Of a DNA stretch of 64,000 nt, positions 23,391 through 33,493 are shown one piece after another. Position numbers and translations under genes: made by a program. How positions within the stretch are numbered: position 1 is the stretch's first letter; the number at the start of each line of letters is the position of its first letter. The notes beneath the pieces were generated by a model. The model saw nothing but the letters and a program-made list of their open reading frames with translations, made no database searches and was not told the origin of the DNA. Source of the DNA: JAEDES01 sp964616405 (GTDB taxonomy: Bacteria; Bacillota_I; Bacilli_A; RF39; UBA660); the NCBI GenBank assembly GCA_964616405.1, contig CAZTRE010000004.1, positions 1-64,000 of the forward strand, written 5' to 3'.

Positions 23391-25697
23391 TTAATTATCG
23401 AAAAAATCATCAAAGAAGTCATCATCATTATCATCATCTGTTAAAGTTAAATTAGTTGTGGTTTTTGGTACTTCTTTAGTTACATTTTCTATCTTTTCTT
23501 CTAAAGGTTTAGTTGGTTGTTTTGGTGTCGCAACTGGTTTTGGTGTCGCAACTGGTTTTGGTGTTGCTGGCTCTGACTTATCTTTTGCTTTTCTTTCCTC
23601 TTCCTCAAGTTCAGCAATTTTAGCATCAATTTTCTTAACTAATTCGTCAACATCAAATCCTAAATCATCATCCTCAGGCTTAGGTTGTGGTTTTGGTGGT
23701 TGCATTGGTGAGTGAGGAGGGAACATTTGCATAGGTGGAAATTCATTATATGATTCAGTATGTGCGGTTTTTCCACGAGATGGCCCTTCCATTCTTGGTG
23801 CACCACCCATTACTCTTCTTTCTTCGCGAGCGTATGGGTCACGAGTTAGAAAATCAGGATAACGCATTTGACTTTCTGCCGGTCTATCAAATGGCAATGG
23901 AGGTTTTCTCATGAAATCGGTTGGATTCATATTTGGAACAGAATCTTTCTTTGCCGGTTCTTGATTTGAACTATTCATCATTTCAAGTAACTTTTTCTTC
24001 TTTTGTTCTTTTACAAATTCTTTAATATCAAAAGTTGCAACCGAACGCTTTTTACGAGTTGGGTATTTGGCAGTTGGATACTTCTTTCCCCAATCTAATT
24101 GATGATTTGGTATAAGTTTTGTTTTAAATGGTTGCTTACGCATACGAAGAATTATTGTTTCGTAAAGCTTCATACGTTGTAAGTCTGATACAGTTACTAG
24201 TGGAGTTGACGCTGTTTTGTCATCCTTTTTAGATTTTACTTCCCCACACATTTTGGATATTTCTTCTAACGCTTTAAGTTCCGTTGTAATAAGATAAATA
24301 ATGTTACCACAGTTACCACGAATAGTTTCGGCATCTTCTTTACCATACACTGAATCTAGTTGGGCAAAGTTCTGAATAATCATTGTAAATCTAATTCCAC
24401 GTGAACGAGCAGCGGTGATCATTGTAGTTACATCTTTTAGAGGTGGCATATTGGCAAACTCATCAAGAATGAAATTTGTACGAACTGGTAATTTCCCACC
24501 GTGTCTTTGAGCAACTGAAATTAATGTTTCATAAATCTGTTTTAAAAGAATAGTTACTAATGAGTGATATGTCTTTTTTTCATCTTGGATTACGATGAAA
24601 ACAGCTGTAGGTTTTTTACCAATACTTTCTAAGTCAATATCACTATAAGATAACATTTCACTTAAATTATCACGAGAGGCAAATAACTTAACTTTTTGTT
24701 TAAATACGGATAAAATACTTCCCTTTGTTTCTGTTGGGGCCATAATGGTTGAAGATGCATTGATAGCTGCTGCGCTAGCAGGATCTTTTCCAGAAAAGTA
24801 TTCTTTAATATAAGTAGAGCCACCAAACTTTTCCTCTCCAACTGTTGTAGCTAATGAAATACTATTAATATTAATTTCTTCTTCTTTAGCATCTTCAAAT
24901 AAACCTAATGCCACACCTGAGAAGTAGTCAGCAGATGTTTTTTCCCAGAATGGATCAGCATTTTTATTTGATTCGTCATACAAGATATTTAATGCTAAGT
25001 CGTCTAATAACTCTATGGCCTTATCTTGTTGGCCAGATTTATACATTTTATATGGTAAAGACATTGGATTCCAAGCGTTACCATTTTGAGGATCACGGAA
25101 GTTCAATAGTAATATTTGATAGCCACGAGCACGTAACATATTACTAGTTGTTTCATAGATTTCACCTTTAGGGTCGGCAATAATCATGGATTCTTTTGCT
25201 TTTGCTAAACTATGAACCTGTGGAAGTACTATTCCTTGAGTTTTTCCGGAACCAGTGGCTCCGATTACCAATGAGTGATATTCACTATTATCTACCCACA
25301 TTTCTTTATCGTTTAAGATTATTGGTATTCCAGCAGCTTTAGAGGAACGTTGTTGGATTTCTACTCGTTCAAGTTCTTCCTTAATTTCCTTTTCTTTGGC
25401 CCAACGAGAGTACCCTTTATCTTTTTTATCTGTTGCTATTCCGAAACCTTTTTCTCTTTCAAAAAAGTATGAACTGACACTAACAAATAAACCACCTAGT
25501 GCGAATATATAGAATACCATTGTTGGGAAAATATAATCAGGTCCAAAAGCAGGAAATGGATTTAATCCAGAAAAAGTTCCTTCTGAAGCGAATGTCGATA
25601 AATTAACAACAGCAATAGCAACTATGTAAAGTAAGGCTAAGGCAAAAAGTCCAAATATTAACCAATCTTCTTTGTCTGCACGTAATTTAAATTTCAT
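23391..25697 (-). CDS. VirD4/TraG-type coupling ATPase
   Basis: A 768-residue protein with two or three N-terminal membrane helices (~13-32, ~55-78) and the VirD4 P-loop domain: Walker A GATGSGKT at 146-153, Walker B NFILDEFANMPPL, and the downstream motif ARSRGIRFTMIIQNFAQL. Coupling proteins of this family select DNA or protein substrates and pass them to a type IV secretion channel. After about residue 560 there is a long Pro-rich, low-complexity tail with a six-residue tandem repeat and a very acidic end (DDDNDDDFFDDFFDN), unlike short Gram-positive TraG proteins. No relaxase gene is nearby. Confidence 0.93.
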   Translation of the reverse strand: MKFKLRADKEDWLIFGLFALALLYIVAIAVVNLSTFASEGTFSGLNPFPAFGPDYIFPTMVFYIFALGGLFVSVSSYFFEREKGFGIATDKKDKGYSRWAKEKEIKEELERVEIQQRSSKAAGIPIILNDKEMWVDNSEYHSLVIGATGSGKTQGIVLPQVHSLAKAKESMIIADPKGEIYETTSNMLRARGYQILLLNFRDPQNGNAWNPMSLPYKMYKSGQQDKAIELLDDLALNILYDESNKNADPFWEKTSADYFSGVALGLFEDAKEEEININSISLATTVGEEKFGGSTYIKEYFSGKDPASAAAINASSTIMAPTETKGSILSVFKQKVKLFASRDNLSEMLSYSDIDLESIGKKPTAVFIVIQDEKKTYHSLVTILLKQIYETLISVAQRHGGKLPVRTNFILDEFANMPPLKDVTTMITAARSRGIRFTMIIQNFAQLDSVYGKEDAETIRGNCGNIIYLITTELKALEEISKMCGEVKSKKDDKTASTPLVTVSDLQRMKLYETIILRMRKQPFKTKLIPNHQLDWGKKYPTAKYPTRKKRSVATFDIKEFVKEQKKKKLLEMMNSSNQEPAKKDSVPNMNPTDFMRKPPLPFDRPAESQMRYPDFLTRDPYAREERRVMGGAPRMEGPSRGKTAHTESYNEFPPMQMFPPHSPMQPPKPQPKPEDDDLGFDVDELVKKIDAKIAELEEEERKAKDKSEPATPKPVATPKPVATPKQPTKPLEEKIENVTKEVPKTTTNLTLTDDDNDDDFFDDFFDN
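23521..23574 (-). repeat. 18-bp tandem repeat inside the virD4-like gene
   Basis: Three consecutive 18-base units (23521-23538, 23539-23556 and a diverged 23557-23574) encode the six-residue repeat PVATPK. The first two units are identical, implying recent slippage. It lies in the disordered tail, so copy number may vary between strains. Confidence 0.85.
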
Positions 25698-25748
25698 ATT
25701 ACTACTTCCTTTCTTTTTTTATTATAACCTAACTTTTTAAAAAAGTCA

Positions 25749-26531
25749 TTATTGATTTGAAATCAGTAAATTAAATTCATTACCATTAAACTTGTACAAC
25801 ATATCTATTGGTTTGTTAACACTATACCTTCCACAGCTGACAACTAATTCATATGTATTATCTGTATCTATATCCATAATAGCACTTAAGTATGGTTTAC
25901 AACCATTTGTACCAAAGTTTTTATCAACATCTGTATAAATTTTGTATATCTTATTATCTTTTACCATAAAGACAAAGGTAAATACTTTATCTGGTGTAAA
26001 GTCTAAGGCAAAGGCATTACTTACAAAATATAATGTCTCTTTTTTGCCATCTTTATCAATATCAATTGATACTTCTTGTGATACTGTGTATTTTGATGAT
26101 GTACTTATGCCATTTTCTTGAAGTACTTTATTTACATGATAGTAATTTCTAATATCTTTTAATTGAAAAGAGCTGACTTTTATATCATAATTGGAACGGA
26201 AAGCTAAGATACTACCATCTTTATTTATAGCTTTTTTATTCTCATCAAACATATACCATTTGCTACCATCATTCCAAAGATAAACTTCTCCAAATTCTTT
26301 ACCATCTAAAAACACTTTATAATCTAACCAATTTATACTATCAATTGTTTTGGGATTTGTGATATTTAGCCATTGTTTATCTGAATAGTTCCAAATAGTA
26401 CTATTTCCAACTATAATTGTAGTTGAGTCTTTGCTTTTAGCAAGATTATCTTTTCCAAAAGCAAAATACATTCCTATTGTAAAAACTATTAAAATTATTA
26501 ATAGCACGTAATATCTTGTTTTCTTTTTCAT
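25749..26531 (-). CDS. Membrane-anchored protein with two Asp-rich loops
   Basis: A 260-residue protein with one N-terminal membrane helix (~7-26) and an exported domain. Two similar segments, SIDIDKDGKKETLYFV and IMDIDTDNTYELVVSC, resemble the calcium-binding DxDxDG loops of FG-GAP/VCBS repeats. It is located between virD4 and the SpoIID/C39 gene and is co-directional with 3 bases between stop and start on one side. It is probably a structural or wall-facing component of the cluster; exact role unknown. Confidence 0.65.
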   Translation of the reverse strand: MKKKTRYYVLLIILIVFTIGMYFAFGKDNLAKSKDSTTIIVGNSTIWNYSDKQWLNITNPKTIDSINWLDYKVFLDGKEFGEVYLWNDGSKWYMFDENKKAINKDGSILAFRSNYDIKVSSFQLKDIRNYYHVNKVLQENGISTSSKYTVSQEVSIDIDKDGKKETLYFVSNAFALDFTPDKVFTFVFMVKDNKIYKIYTDVDKNFGTNGCKPYLSAIMDIDTDNTYELVVSCGRYSVNKPIDMLYKFNGNEFNLLISNQ

Positions 26532-26534
26532 ATA

Positions 26535-28796
26535 TTATTTCTCCACTTTAAAGCATGCAAATCTACTAGTATTTTGCCAAGGATACTCGGCCCACATATC
26601 AGTTGCAGTACTACCAGGATCCATCATTATAATAGATGAACCAGATATTGTATCAACGGCAACCCAGTGTTGACCAGTATTACCTTTAACTTCAGCAGTT
26701 ACGTAGCAACCATTATTTATAAGTTCCGTAACGGCATTTAATTTTTGTTGTCTTCCATAACCAGAAACATTATAGGACATCTGATATTTAAATCTTGGGG
26801 CAGCAAGTGAGGCTGATGCCCAGACAAAATTTCCTCCACTAACGAATCCACCATGGTTACTTAAATATTCAACGAATGTTCCTGGGTTAAAATCTGGAAT
26901 AACAGTTTCTACTCCACTCTTAGCAATTAAAATAGATACTGATGTTGCAAGACAACCAATTTGTTTAATCGTTTTACCACTATTTCCTAAATATACTCCT
27001 ATCCATGGGCCTTCATATTGTTTCCAAGTAGCAAATGGTCCAGTTGAGGCATTTCCACAGGAAGCTGAACCAGATGTATTACAAGCCATTTTCTGGATAT
27101 CTGCAGCACCATAAGGCCTAGATGAAGAATTATATACTTCTAATAGTATTTGTTTATAATTCATTCCAGAATTGGCATAATTTGTAAATTTATTAGATTC
27201 AGTTGATAAATAACCTGCTGAAATAATATATCCTTCGGAGTTAACTAATACTTCTCCTTCGGTAGCTGCAGCTGCTGTACGTAATTGGTGATCAGCTGCT
27301 AAGGCATCTCTAGTTCTTACCGCTCCATTAACACGGCCACTTCGAATAAAACCACCTTGACCATCTCCACCGCCCATGTAGGAACATCCTTCATTAATAT
27401 TACAAAAGGCTTGATCAGCTACACATGAGGAGATTTGTAAAACCCATTGAGTTCCTTCTTGTTCTAATTTTTTTCCGGCACTATTGCCCATAGCTGTTGG
27501 TCTAGCTAAAGCAAAGCTTCTGGCTGCTACCATCTGAGCTTTTAAGGCCTCCGTTGGTGCATATGAACCAATTTCAGCATTAGCGACTCCGGCAACATAC
27601 TCTTCAAAAGCTACCATATCTTGGTCAATCGGTTTGTTATAACTTCCATTTCCATATGGAGAGCCACATTCCATTAATCTAACCATTAAATTAGATATTT
27701 GCATTGGTTTGGAAACATTTCCAGCTCCAGGTATATAAAAACCTTTAATATTATACATACATGAACCACTAGCTGCACAATTAAGTGATGAATCCCCACC
27801 TATAAAACTATAGTATCTATCAATATAATCAAATACATCTTCAACTAATTGTTCACGGGAAGATTTTGAATAAAGTGGGAAATATCTTAAGAAAATTTTA
27901 TTAGTCAAATTGTCTTTAAATGTTTGTTCACTATACATATTTCCATTAAACATAGCGTTAGCAATATACTCAATAACTGATTTTTTCATAAAATTATAAT
28001 CATAATCATTATTATGAGTATTCATTACATGATATACTGCGGCTATTTTTAAAGCATCTACTGTTTTTCCATTGGCTTGGAAAGATAGTTTTACTTCATT
28101 AATTCTTTGATAAAATTTAGCTGCGTCTTCACTGCTGGCATCAAAGATAATTTCTCCTGTTTCATTACCGGAAATTGAACTAGCACCTAAAGCATCATTA
28201 AATTCACTTACGCCACCACCTATGGATGTTATAATTGCCATAAATAGAAATAATATTCCCACAACTGGTACAACGATCGTTAATACTTTTTTAGTATCAA
28301 ATGTTCCCTTTAACATAGCTTGAATGTCGAACTCTTGATTATCTTCTGGTTCAACTTCTTCGTTTATATCACCAAAAAAACTTGAAGGCTTATTATTACC
28401 TCCAAATCCTCCTAAATTACCAAGTCCACCCAAAGCATTAGTTGACTGAGAAGCATCCGTTGCAGATGGAGTGCCTGAGGCTTTATTATATGCTGCAGCG
28501 GCTTTGCCCAACTTATCTGTCATTCCACTTTCATTCATCTGGTTAATCTTTTTTTGTAATTGATTACCATTTGGCATTGTCTTGGCTGTTCTGCCTAAGG
28601 CTTTTCCTAAAGCTTCAGAGCTTTTTCCCTTGGTAACTTTATCTGCAGCTTTTACTGCGGCTCCGGCTGCCATAGCATAAGGATTCTTTGAGGCCATGGC
28701 AACATCGGCTGCATTTTTAACTGTATTTGTATTGTTTACATTATTACGTTCTTTTTGAGACATTTGGTCGTTGCCTCTTTTTGCTTCATATGCCAA
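26535..28796 (-). CDS. Cell-wall-active SpoIID + C39-like peptidase protein of the T4SS
   Basis: A 753-residue protein. An Ala-rich cytoplasmic N-terminus (1-~165) precedes a membrane helix (171-191). A helical extracytoplasmic region follows (~215-335), then a SpoIID/LytB domain (~395-560) with FEEYVAGVANAEIG and PTEALKAQMVAARSFAL, in which Glu408 aligns with the catalytic Glu of SpoIID. At the C-terminus is a C39-type papain-like domain (~590-753) with Cys615 in IGCLATS, His710 in QHWVAV and Asp726. SpoIID-type domains cleave glycan strands and C39-type domains cleave peptides, so it probably opens peptidoglycan for the channel. It starts with TTG after AAGGTGG. Confidence 0.85.
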   Translation of the reverse strand: MAYEAKRGNDQMSQKERNNVNNTNTVKNAADVAMASKNPYAMAAGAAVKAADKVTKGKSSEALGKALGRTAKTMPNGNQLQKKINQMNESGMTDKLGKAAAAYNKASGTPSATDASQSTNALGGLGNLGGFGGNNKPSSFFGDINEEVEPEDNQEFDIQAMLKGTFDTKKVLTIVVPVVGILFLFMAIITSIGGGVSEFNDALGASSISGNETGEIIFDASSEDAAKFYQRINEVKLSFQANGKTVDALKIAAVYHVMNTHNNDYDYNFMKKSVIEYIANAMFNGNMYSEQTFKDNLTNKIFLRYFPLYSKSSREQLVEDVFDYIDRYYSFIGGDSSLNCAASGSCMYNIKGFYIPGAGNVSKPMQISNLMVRLMECGSPYGNGSYNKPIDQDMVAFEEYVAGVANAEIGSYAPTEALKAQMVAARSFALARPTAMGNSAGKKLEQEGTQWVLQISSCVADQAFCNINEGCSYMGGGDGQGGFIRSGRVNGAVRTRDALAADHQLRTAAAATEGEVLVNSEGYIISAGYLSTESNKFTNYANSGMNYKQILLEVYNSSSRPYGAADIQKMACNTSGSASCGNASTGPFATWKQYEGPWIGVYLGNSGKTIKQIGCLATSVSILIAKSGVETVIPDFNPGTFVEYLSNHGGFVSGGNFVWASASLAAPRFKYQMSYNVSGYGRQQKLNAVTELINNGCYVTAEVKGNTGQHWVAVDTISGSSIIMMDPGSTATDMWAEYPWQNTSRFACFKVEK

Positions 28797-28824
28797 TGTA
28801 CCACCACCTTACTTCTATACTAAA

Positions 28825-30615
28825 TTAGAATCCTCCACCTGAACCAAATGATTCTAACTCTTCTTTTGTTACTGCGATATTTATTCTCATTCTTCTACTA
28901 CCACATACAAACAAGGCTTCTCCTTGCGAATAACGTTTAATACTTTCTTTTTCATTTTCATTTAAATCAATCAATAATGATAAATCTTCTACTGCTTGTT
29001 TCTTTAATCCCATTACAAGATAGTAAGAAGCATTATCAAAGATTGCTTTACCTTCAGTAATTACTGCAGGCGCTGCGAAATCGCTAGGTTGTTGAGTAAT
29101 AATGATAGTACCTGTGTTATACTTACGAGCACGTCTTTGTACTTGAGCTAAGAATTCTGCACCTTGTTGGTTTTTATCGCCTAGTAAAACATGAGCTTCA
29201 TCTACTAGCATTACTGTATCAACACTAGAATCTAAACATAATCCCCATGCGTATTTTAAGACGTTGAATAACAAGGCATTTCTAATATTACTATCACTAT
29301 TCATTAACTCTTTAATATTAAATACCATGAAATCACTATTTCTTCTTAATGTTGTATGACCATCAAAGTAAAATCTTAGTTCTTTAACGATTGGTCTAAC
29401 TTCTAATTCTAGTCTTTCCATAATGTCACGCTCTTTTGTTTGATCAGTCATTGATAATAAACGGCCTTTAATAGTTGCGTAAACATCTGAGAAAATTGGG
29501 AAATCTGCTGATGTAAAATGTGAAAAATCTGTTTCAAAATCAATTCCAAAACGTTTATATGTATCTTGAACTACATCACTAAACATAGCTAAAACATCAT
29601 TTTCAATGGTTGGATTATAGTATTTCATAAATCCTTTTAAGAATTGTAAAGTTCTATTTAAAACTGTATAACCCATTCCATTTTTAATTTCTTCTTCGTC
29701 AGCATCAAATACTACTTCAAGTGGATTAATTAAACCAAAATCTCCACCTTTACCAATATCAATTGTATCTCCACCAAAAGATTTAGTAATATCTCTAAAT
29801 TCATCTTCTGGATCGATAATAACTATTTGACAACCATTTCTAATATGAGTTCTTAACAATAGCTTGGCTGCAGTTGATTTACCTGAACCTGATGTACCAA
29901 GCATAATCATATTAGCATTGTTTCTATTATGTTCTTTTCTTATTTTATATAAAAATTGGTTAAATAGGATAACTCCTCCAGAGAAGTCAACTCCAAGTAA
30001 TGTTGATAATCCTGGATCTTTTATACTATCGAAAATAAACGGATACATAGCTGCCACTGTTACAGATGGAATTGGGGTACCAATTCTTTGTTCAATATCT
30101 TGAGATGGGAAAATTGGTAGCATTGATTTCAATACTTTTTCTTGCTCAAAACGTAGAGAAATGGCTTTTAATTCCATTGCATCAAGATAGTTTTTAACAT
30201 TCATTTTCTTTAATTCTAACATTTCTTTTGTATCAGCCGATACCATTATGTGCATTTGGAAATCAAAGTTTTTAGCTTGGCTTCCAGCAACCATTGAAGT
30301 AAAGTATTCCAAACTTTCCGCATCTTGACGATATCTTTCACGTAAAGTTTGGTCTCTTTCATTACTATATTTTTCTTTTAAGTCGGCTATTTCTTTATTT
30401 AACATCTTAACCATATCTTGATATGGAACTGGAATATGTTTAATAACAATTTTGATTCCAGCCATATTTGTTAGAGAAGCTAAATAACCTGGTGTAATAT
30501 ATTTTGGAAATGAAACAACTGTTAAAATTGTCGCATATTTATCACTAATGAAAAATTCACTTGGTGAAAAATGTAGCCCTTTAGGAGCTAATTGACCTCT
30601 TATTCCTGTACTCAT
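28825..30615 (-). CDS. VirB4-type ATPase
   Basis: A 596-residue protein of the VirB4/TraE family that powers assembly or transport in type IV secretion. The N-terminal domain (1-~200) contains SPSEFFISDKYATILTVVSFP. The C-terminal motor domain has Walker A GTSGSGKS (240-247) and Walker B VMLVDEAHVLLG, with the usual GTIIITQQPSDF segment. Its ATG overlaps the TGA of the TraC-like gene (ATGA), indicating coupled translation. It is the only VirB4 in the window. Confidence 0.95.
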   Translation of the reverse strand: MSTGIRGQLAPKGLHFSPSEFFISDKYATILTVVSFPKYITPGYLASLTNMAGIKIVIKHIPVPYQDMVKMLNKEIADLKEKYSNERDQTLRERYRQDAESLEYFTSMVAGSQAKNFDFQMHIMVSADTKEMLELKKMNVKNYLDAMELKAISLRFEQEKVLKSMLPIFPSQDIEQRIGTPIPSVTVAAMYPFIFDSIKDPGLSTLLGVDFSGGVILFNQFLYKIRKEHNRNNANMIMLGTSGSGKSTAAKLLLRTHIRNGCQIVIIDPEDEFRDITKSFGGDTIDIGKGGDFGLINPLEVVFDADEEEIKNGMGYTVLNRTLQFLKGFMKYYNPTIENDVLAMFSDVVQDTYKRFGIDFETDFSHFTSADFPIFSDVYATIKGRLLSMTDQTKERDIMERLELEVRPIVKELRFYFDGHTTLRRNSDFMVFNIKELMNSDSNIRNALLFNVLKYAWGLCLDSSVDTVMLVDEAHVLLGDKNQQGAEFLAQVQRRARKYNTGTIIITQQPSDFAAPAVITEGKAIFDNASYYLVMGLKKQAVEDLSLLIDLNENEKESIKRYSQGEALFVCGSRRMRINIAVTKEELESFGSGGGF

Positions 30616-31166
30616 ACTGGCATCACTACTCCAAACTCAGTTGTACTTCCACCATTTAGGAAGTTATCTAAAACTATTCTTAAATCTGAATTACTTGCTT
30701 GTGCAGCAGTTAATCCACACGTTGCTAAACCATTAATTATCATTCTTACTCTTTTGGCTAAAATATCAGGGTCTTTAGACTTAAATAAGAAATAATATTC
30801 TGTATCAACAATATTATTATTGATGAAAGTTTGTCCTTTTTCAATGTCTTGTGCAATTAATTTTCTAATTGCTGGTGAACCAGCATCATTATAAAGTAGT
30901 TGTAATTGAGACATGTAAACAGAAATATCTACAGGTCGATCAGCTACTACTAACCAGAATTCAAAATCAATTGTATTATAGAAGTTTTTTAAACTTATTA
31001 ACATATTATCTTGAGCAATAGGATCTAAGATAAAAATGTTTTTTGGAGAAATTTTAACTCCAGTAATTTTAAAATTATCAGTTGTGATAATCATACTATT
31101 TTGGATACCTCTAACTGGTAACCATGCTTCTGTGGAACCATATCCACTACTTTTTTTTGTTGCCAC
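30612..31166 (-). CDS. TraC-like protein, companion of VirB4
   Basis: A 184-residue soluble protein with the pattern LPVRGIQNSMIITTDNFKITGVKISPKNIF, then a long amphipathic helix region. This corresponds to the TraC-like/VirB4 N-terminal-type domain that stands as a separate gene between prgI and virB4 in many Gram-positive systems. It has no ATPase motif. It starts with GTG inside the prgI-like gene (20-base overlap) and ends in an ATGA overlap with virB4, so the three are tightly coupled. Probably a membrane-proximal adaptor. Confidence 0.75.
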   Translation of the reverse strand: MATKKSSGYGSTEAWLPVRGIQNSMIITTDNFKITGVKISPKNIFILDPIAQDNMLISLKNFYNTIDFEFWLVVADRPVDISVYMSQLQLLYNDAGSPAIRKLIAQDIEKGQTFINNNIVDTEYYFLFKSKDPDILAKRVRMIINGLATCGLTAAQASNSDLRIVLDNFLNGGSTTEFGVVMPV

Positions 31167-31461
31167 TTTTATAACACCAACCCTTCCATATATAAGTTTG
31201 AGTATTAGTTAAAAACTCATACATTTCTATTAGTACATTTAATACATTATGATAATAAGGTAATGGGAACACTAAGAATCCCGTAATAACCGCTGGGCTC
31301 AACACCATTATTGTTACAAATGTTGAGCTAAGTGGCATAATTGCTAAAAATGTAAAAGTAATTAATATTCCTGTCCCAAATAATACCAAATCAAAGGGTT
31401 TAAACATACCCATAATTAATTTTCCTTTTTTCGTATTTGCAGGAATTAAATAGTTGTGCAC
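31147..31461 (-). CDS. PrgI/VirB3-like membrane protein
   Basis: A 104-residue protein with two membrane helices (~22-44 and ~48-68), preceded by the YLIPANTKKGKLIMGMFKPF segment typical of PrgI. It ends in the conserved hydrophilic tail MYEFLTNTQTYIWKGWCY. PrgI proteins are the Gram-positive counterpart of VirB3 and sit next to VirB4 in the inner-membrane complex. GTG start with GGAGTG upstream. Confidence 0.85.
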   Translation of the reverse strand: MHNYLIPANTKKGKLIMGMFKPFDLVLFGTGILITFTFLAIMPLSSTFVTIMVLSPAVITGFLVFPLPYYHNVLNVLIEMYEFLTNTQTYIWKGWCYKSGNKKK

Positions 31462-31512
31462 TATGTATCACACTCCTTTTAGTCTTCTATTATTCTTTTT
31501 AAAAACAAAGTC

Positions 31513-33465
31513 TTATGTACGTTTGTTAGTGACGTCTCCTTTGGATTTGAAATCTTTTACGTCAGTTTCAAATCTATATTTGCCACGAGAAGTTGCATTT
31601 TGAACATCTCTAATTGGAGCTCCAGTTTCATCAATAGGTAATTCGTCTGTAGTACCATCAGGATTTGATATTACACCTGTTATAACCTTACTAGGCGAAC
31701 GATAGGTTTTTGTATAAATATCAATAGGGCGTTGTCCATTACCAAGTAATTCTCGATTTTTGGCAGCTTTTTCATAAGCACTGTTAGCCTTAGCATACTT
31801 AGTTTGAGCTTCTTGGTAAGTGTCAAATGCCTGTAGATATTCTCGCTCAGCTGCTGCATCTGTAGGATTTTTGTGGAAAAGAGCCTCTTTAAGCTTCATA
31901 GCTCTTTCAGCTTTACCAGCTTCTGCCTGTAGAACATCGGCCTCTTGTTTAAGAGTGGCAATTTGATTTCTAGCGATTCCCATTTTTTCAGCTTGCTTTT
32001 CTGAAGTCTCAAAAGCCATACGATCTGTCATCTTTCCTAAGAAACCGCCATGAGCATTTTTATCACCAGTTCTGATTTGAGCTATCTGATCTCTGTTATG
32101 ACTCCATGAATCACCCCAGCCAAAGGCTTTTCCTTGTTTTTCTGCAGCAAGTGTACTATTAACACCATTAAGAGCTCCAGCAGCTAGACCTTTTAGTCCA
32201 CCGCCACCTATAGCCATAGCTGTTCCACCCATTATGGCAGCCATACCTAAATTTGAACCAGTACTTTTAATACCAAACGCATTCATAATGAACTTTGGTG
32301 CAATTTTAATAAAGAAGAACATTCCTATCCAAATAAAGATCATTGAAAGGATTCCAACTAGACCTTTAGCATTATTAATAACAACTCCATTTACAATCAT
32401 ATCTTGGATTAAGAATAATATAAAATATATGACTGCTAGATGTAAAAATAGTTCTAAGTAGGTTGTTGTTAAAGATTTTGTCCATGCTCCAAGTGCTCCA
32501 CCATCCTTACTAGGTTGAATGTTACTTATAATTGGTATTGGCGCAATTATTCTTAAAACAGCCAATTTAATGGAACGCATAGCAATTGTAATGATTTCTC
32601 CTAATAAAATCCATACAAAGACAACAGCGACAATAGTTGAAATTATCGGCATATAAGCAAAGACATATTTATCCCTACCAGATAATCTTTTGTATGTAGC
32701 CATAACTTTATCTAGTGCACCACCTTCCGGTGCTTCACAACTGGCATTAATTAAAGCCAAAATTTCATTTGGACTAGCATCATATGCGGTGTAAATATTC
32801 AAAGTATCTTCATCAATATATTCACAGACACGTGAATCGGGATTTGTTTCATCCTTGTCACCATCTGATTTTACATTAATTCTAACAAAGCCTTTTAGAA
32901 CAGTCGAAGTAAAAATATTAGATGACTGCTTGAGTTTAGCATTTTGTTTATCGGCACCTGTTAAAGTACTATCGTTAGTCGAGGTCCCGCCGGCAGTATT
33001 CTCGGTGGTTCCTAATATAAGACGCCCTAAAGTATTGTTTTCTAAGATTCTTGTTTGTAAGGAATATAATGTACCAAATAATAATCCGTTATTATTAAGT
33101 TGAATTTCATATTCTGTACGAGCTGCAGGGATATTAATTGGCGTTAATACTGCTAGTAAAACAAGTGCAGTAATAACCCTAGTTATGATATTACCGAAAC
33201 CATTCTTCTTATCTGTAAATGTATCTGGATTTAAGATTCCCTGAATAATGGTTATAGCTAATTTAAAAATCATAAATACACCAAGTATTAATTGAATACG
33301 ACCATACATGTTTCTAACTGTTTCATTTGAGAAAATATCAGCACTGGCAACATTAAATAGGATTTCATACATTATACCTAATAACCCATAAGCAACACGG
33401 TCTATCAATGCAAAAAGAGATCTAAATAGATCATTAATAGTATTAGCATTCATGAAGTCTGTCAT
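31513..33465 (-). CDS. VirB6/TrbL-like polytopic channel protein
   Basis: A 650-residue protein with several membrane helices between residues ~10 and ~440, including a large hydrophilic loop (~150-260) and a glycine-rich segment GGTAMAIGGGGLKGLAAGALNG. A long charged coiled-coil C-terminus (~450-600) follows. This is the pattern of VirB6/TrbL-type channel subunits of Gram-positive type IV systems; sequence identity in this class is low, so the call rests on topology and position between the VirB2-like and PrgI genes. The coiled coil would be cytoplasmic and might contact VirB4 or VirD4. Confidence 0.82.
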   Translation of the reverse strand: MTDFMNANTINDLFRSLFALIDRVAYGLLGIMYEILFNVASADIFSNETVRNMYGRIQLILGVFMIFKLAITIIQGILNPDTFTDKKNGFGNIITRVITALVLLAVLTPINIPAARTEYEIQLNNNGLLFGTLYSLQTRILENNTLGRLILGTTENTAGGTSTNDSTLTGADKQNAKLKQSSNIFTSTVLKGFVRINVKSDGDKDETNPDSRVCEYIDEDTLNIYTAYDASPNEILALINASCEAPEGGALDKVMATYKRLSGRDKYVFAYMPIISTIVAVVFVWILLGEIITIAMRSIKLAVLRIIAPIPIISNIQPSKDGGALGAWTKSLTTTYLELFLHLAVIYFILFLIQDMIVNGVVINNAKGLVGILSMIFIWIGMFFFIKIAPKFIMNAFGIKSTGSNLGMAAIMGGTAMAIGGGGLKGLAAGALNGVNSTLAAEKQGKAFGWGDSWSHNRDQIAQIRTGDKNAHGGFLGKMTDRMAFETSEKQAEKMGIARNQIATLKQEADVLQAEAGKAERAMKLKEALFHKNPTDAAAEREYLQAFDTYQEAQTKYAKANSAYEKAAKNRELLGNGQRPIDIYTKTYRSPSKVITGVISNPDGTTDELPIDETGAPIRDVQNATSRGKYRFETDVKDFKSKGDVTNKRT

Positions 33466-33493
33466 TAAATTTCACCTCTTTTACTTTGCTATT

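Noticed and set aside
23521..23574. CRISPR-like direct repeats.
   Set aside because: The 18-base units are contiguous without spacers and encode a Pro/Thr/Lys hexapeptide repeat in frame within VirD4.
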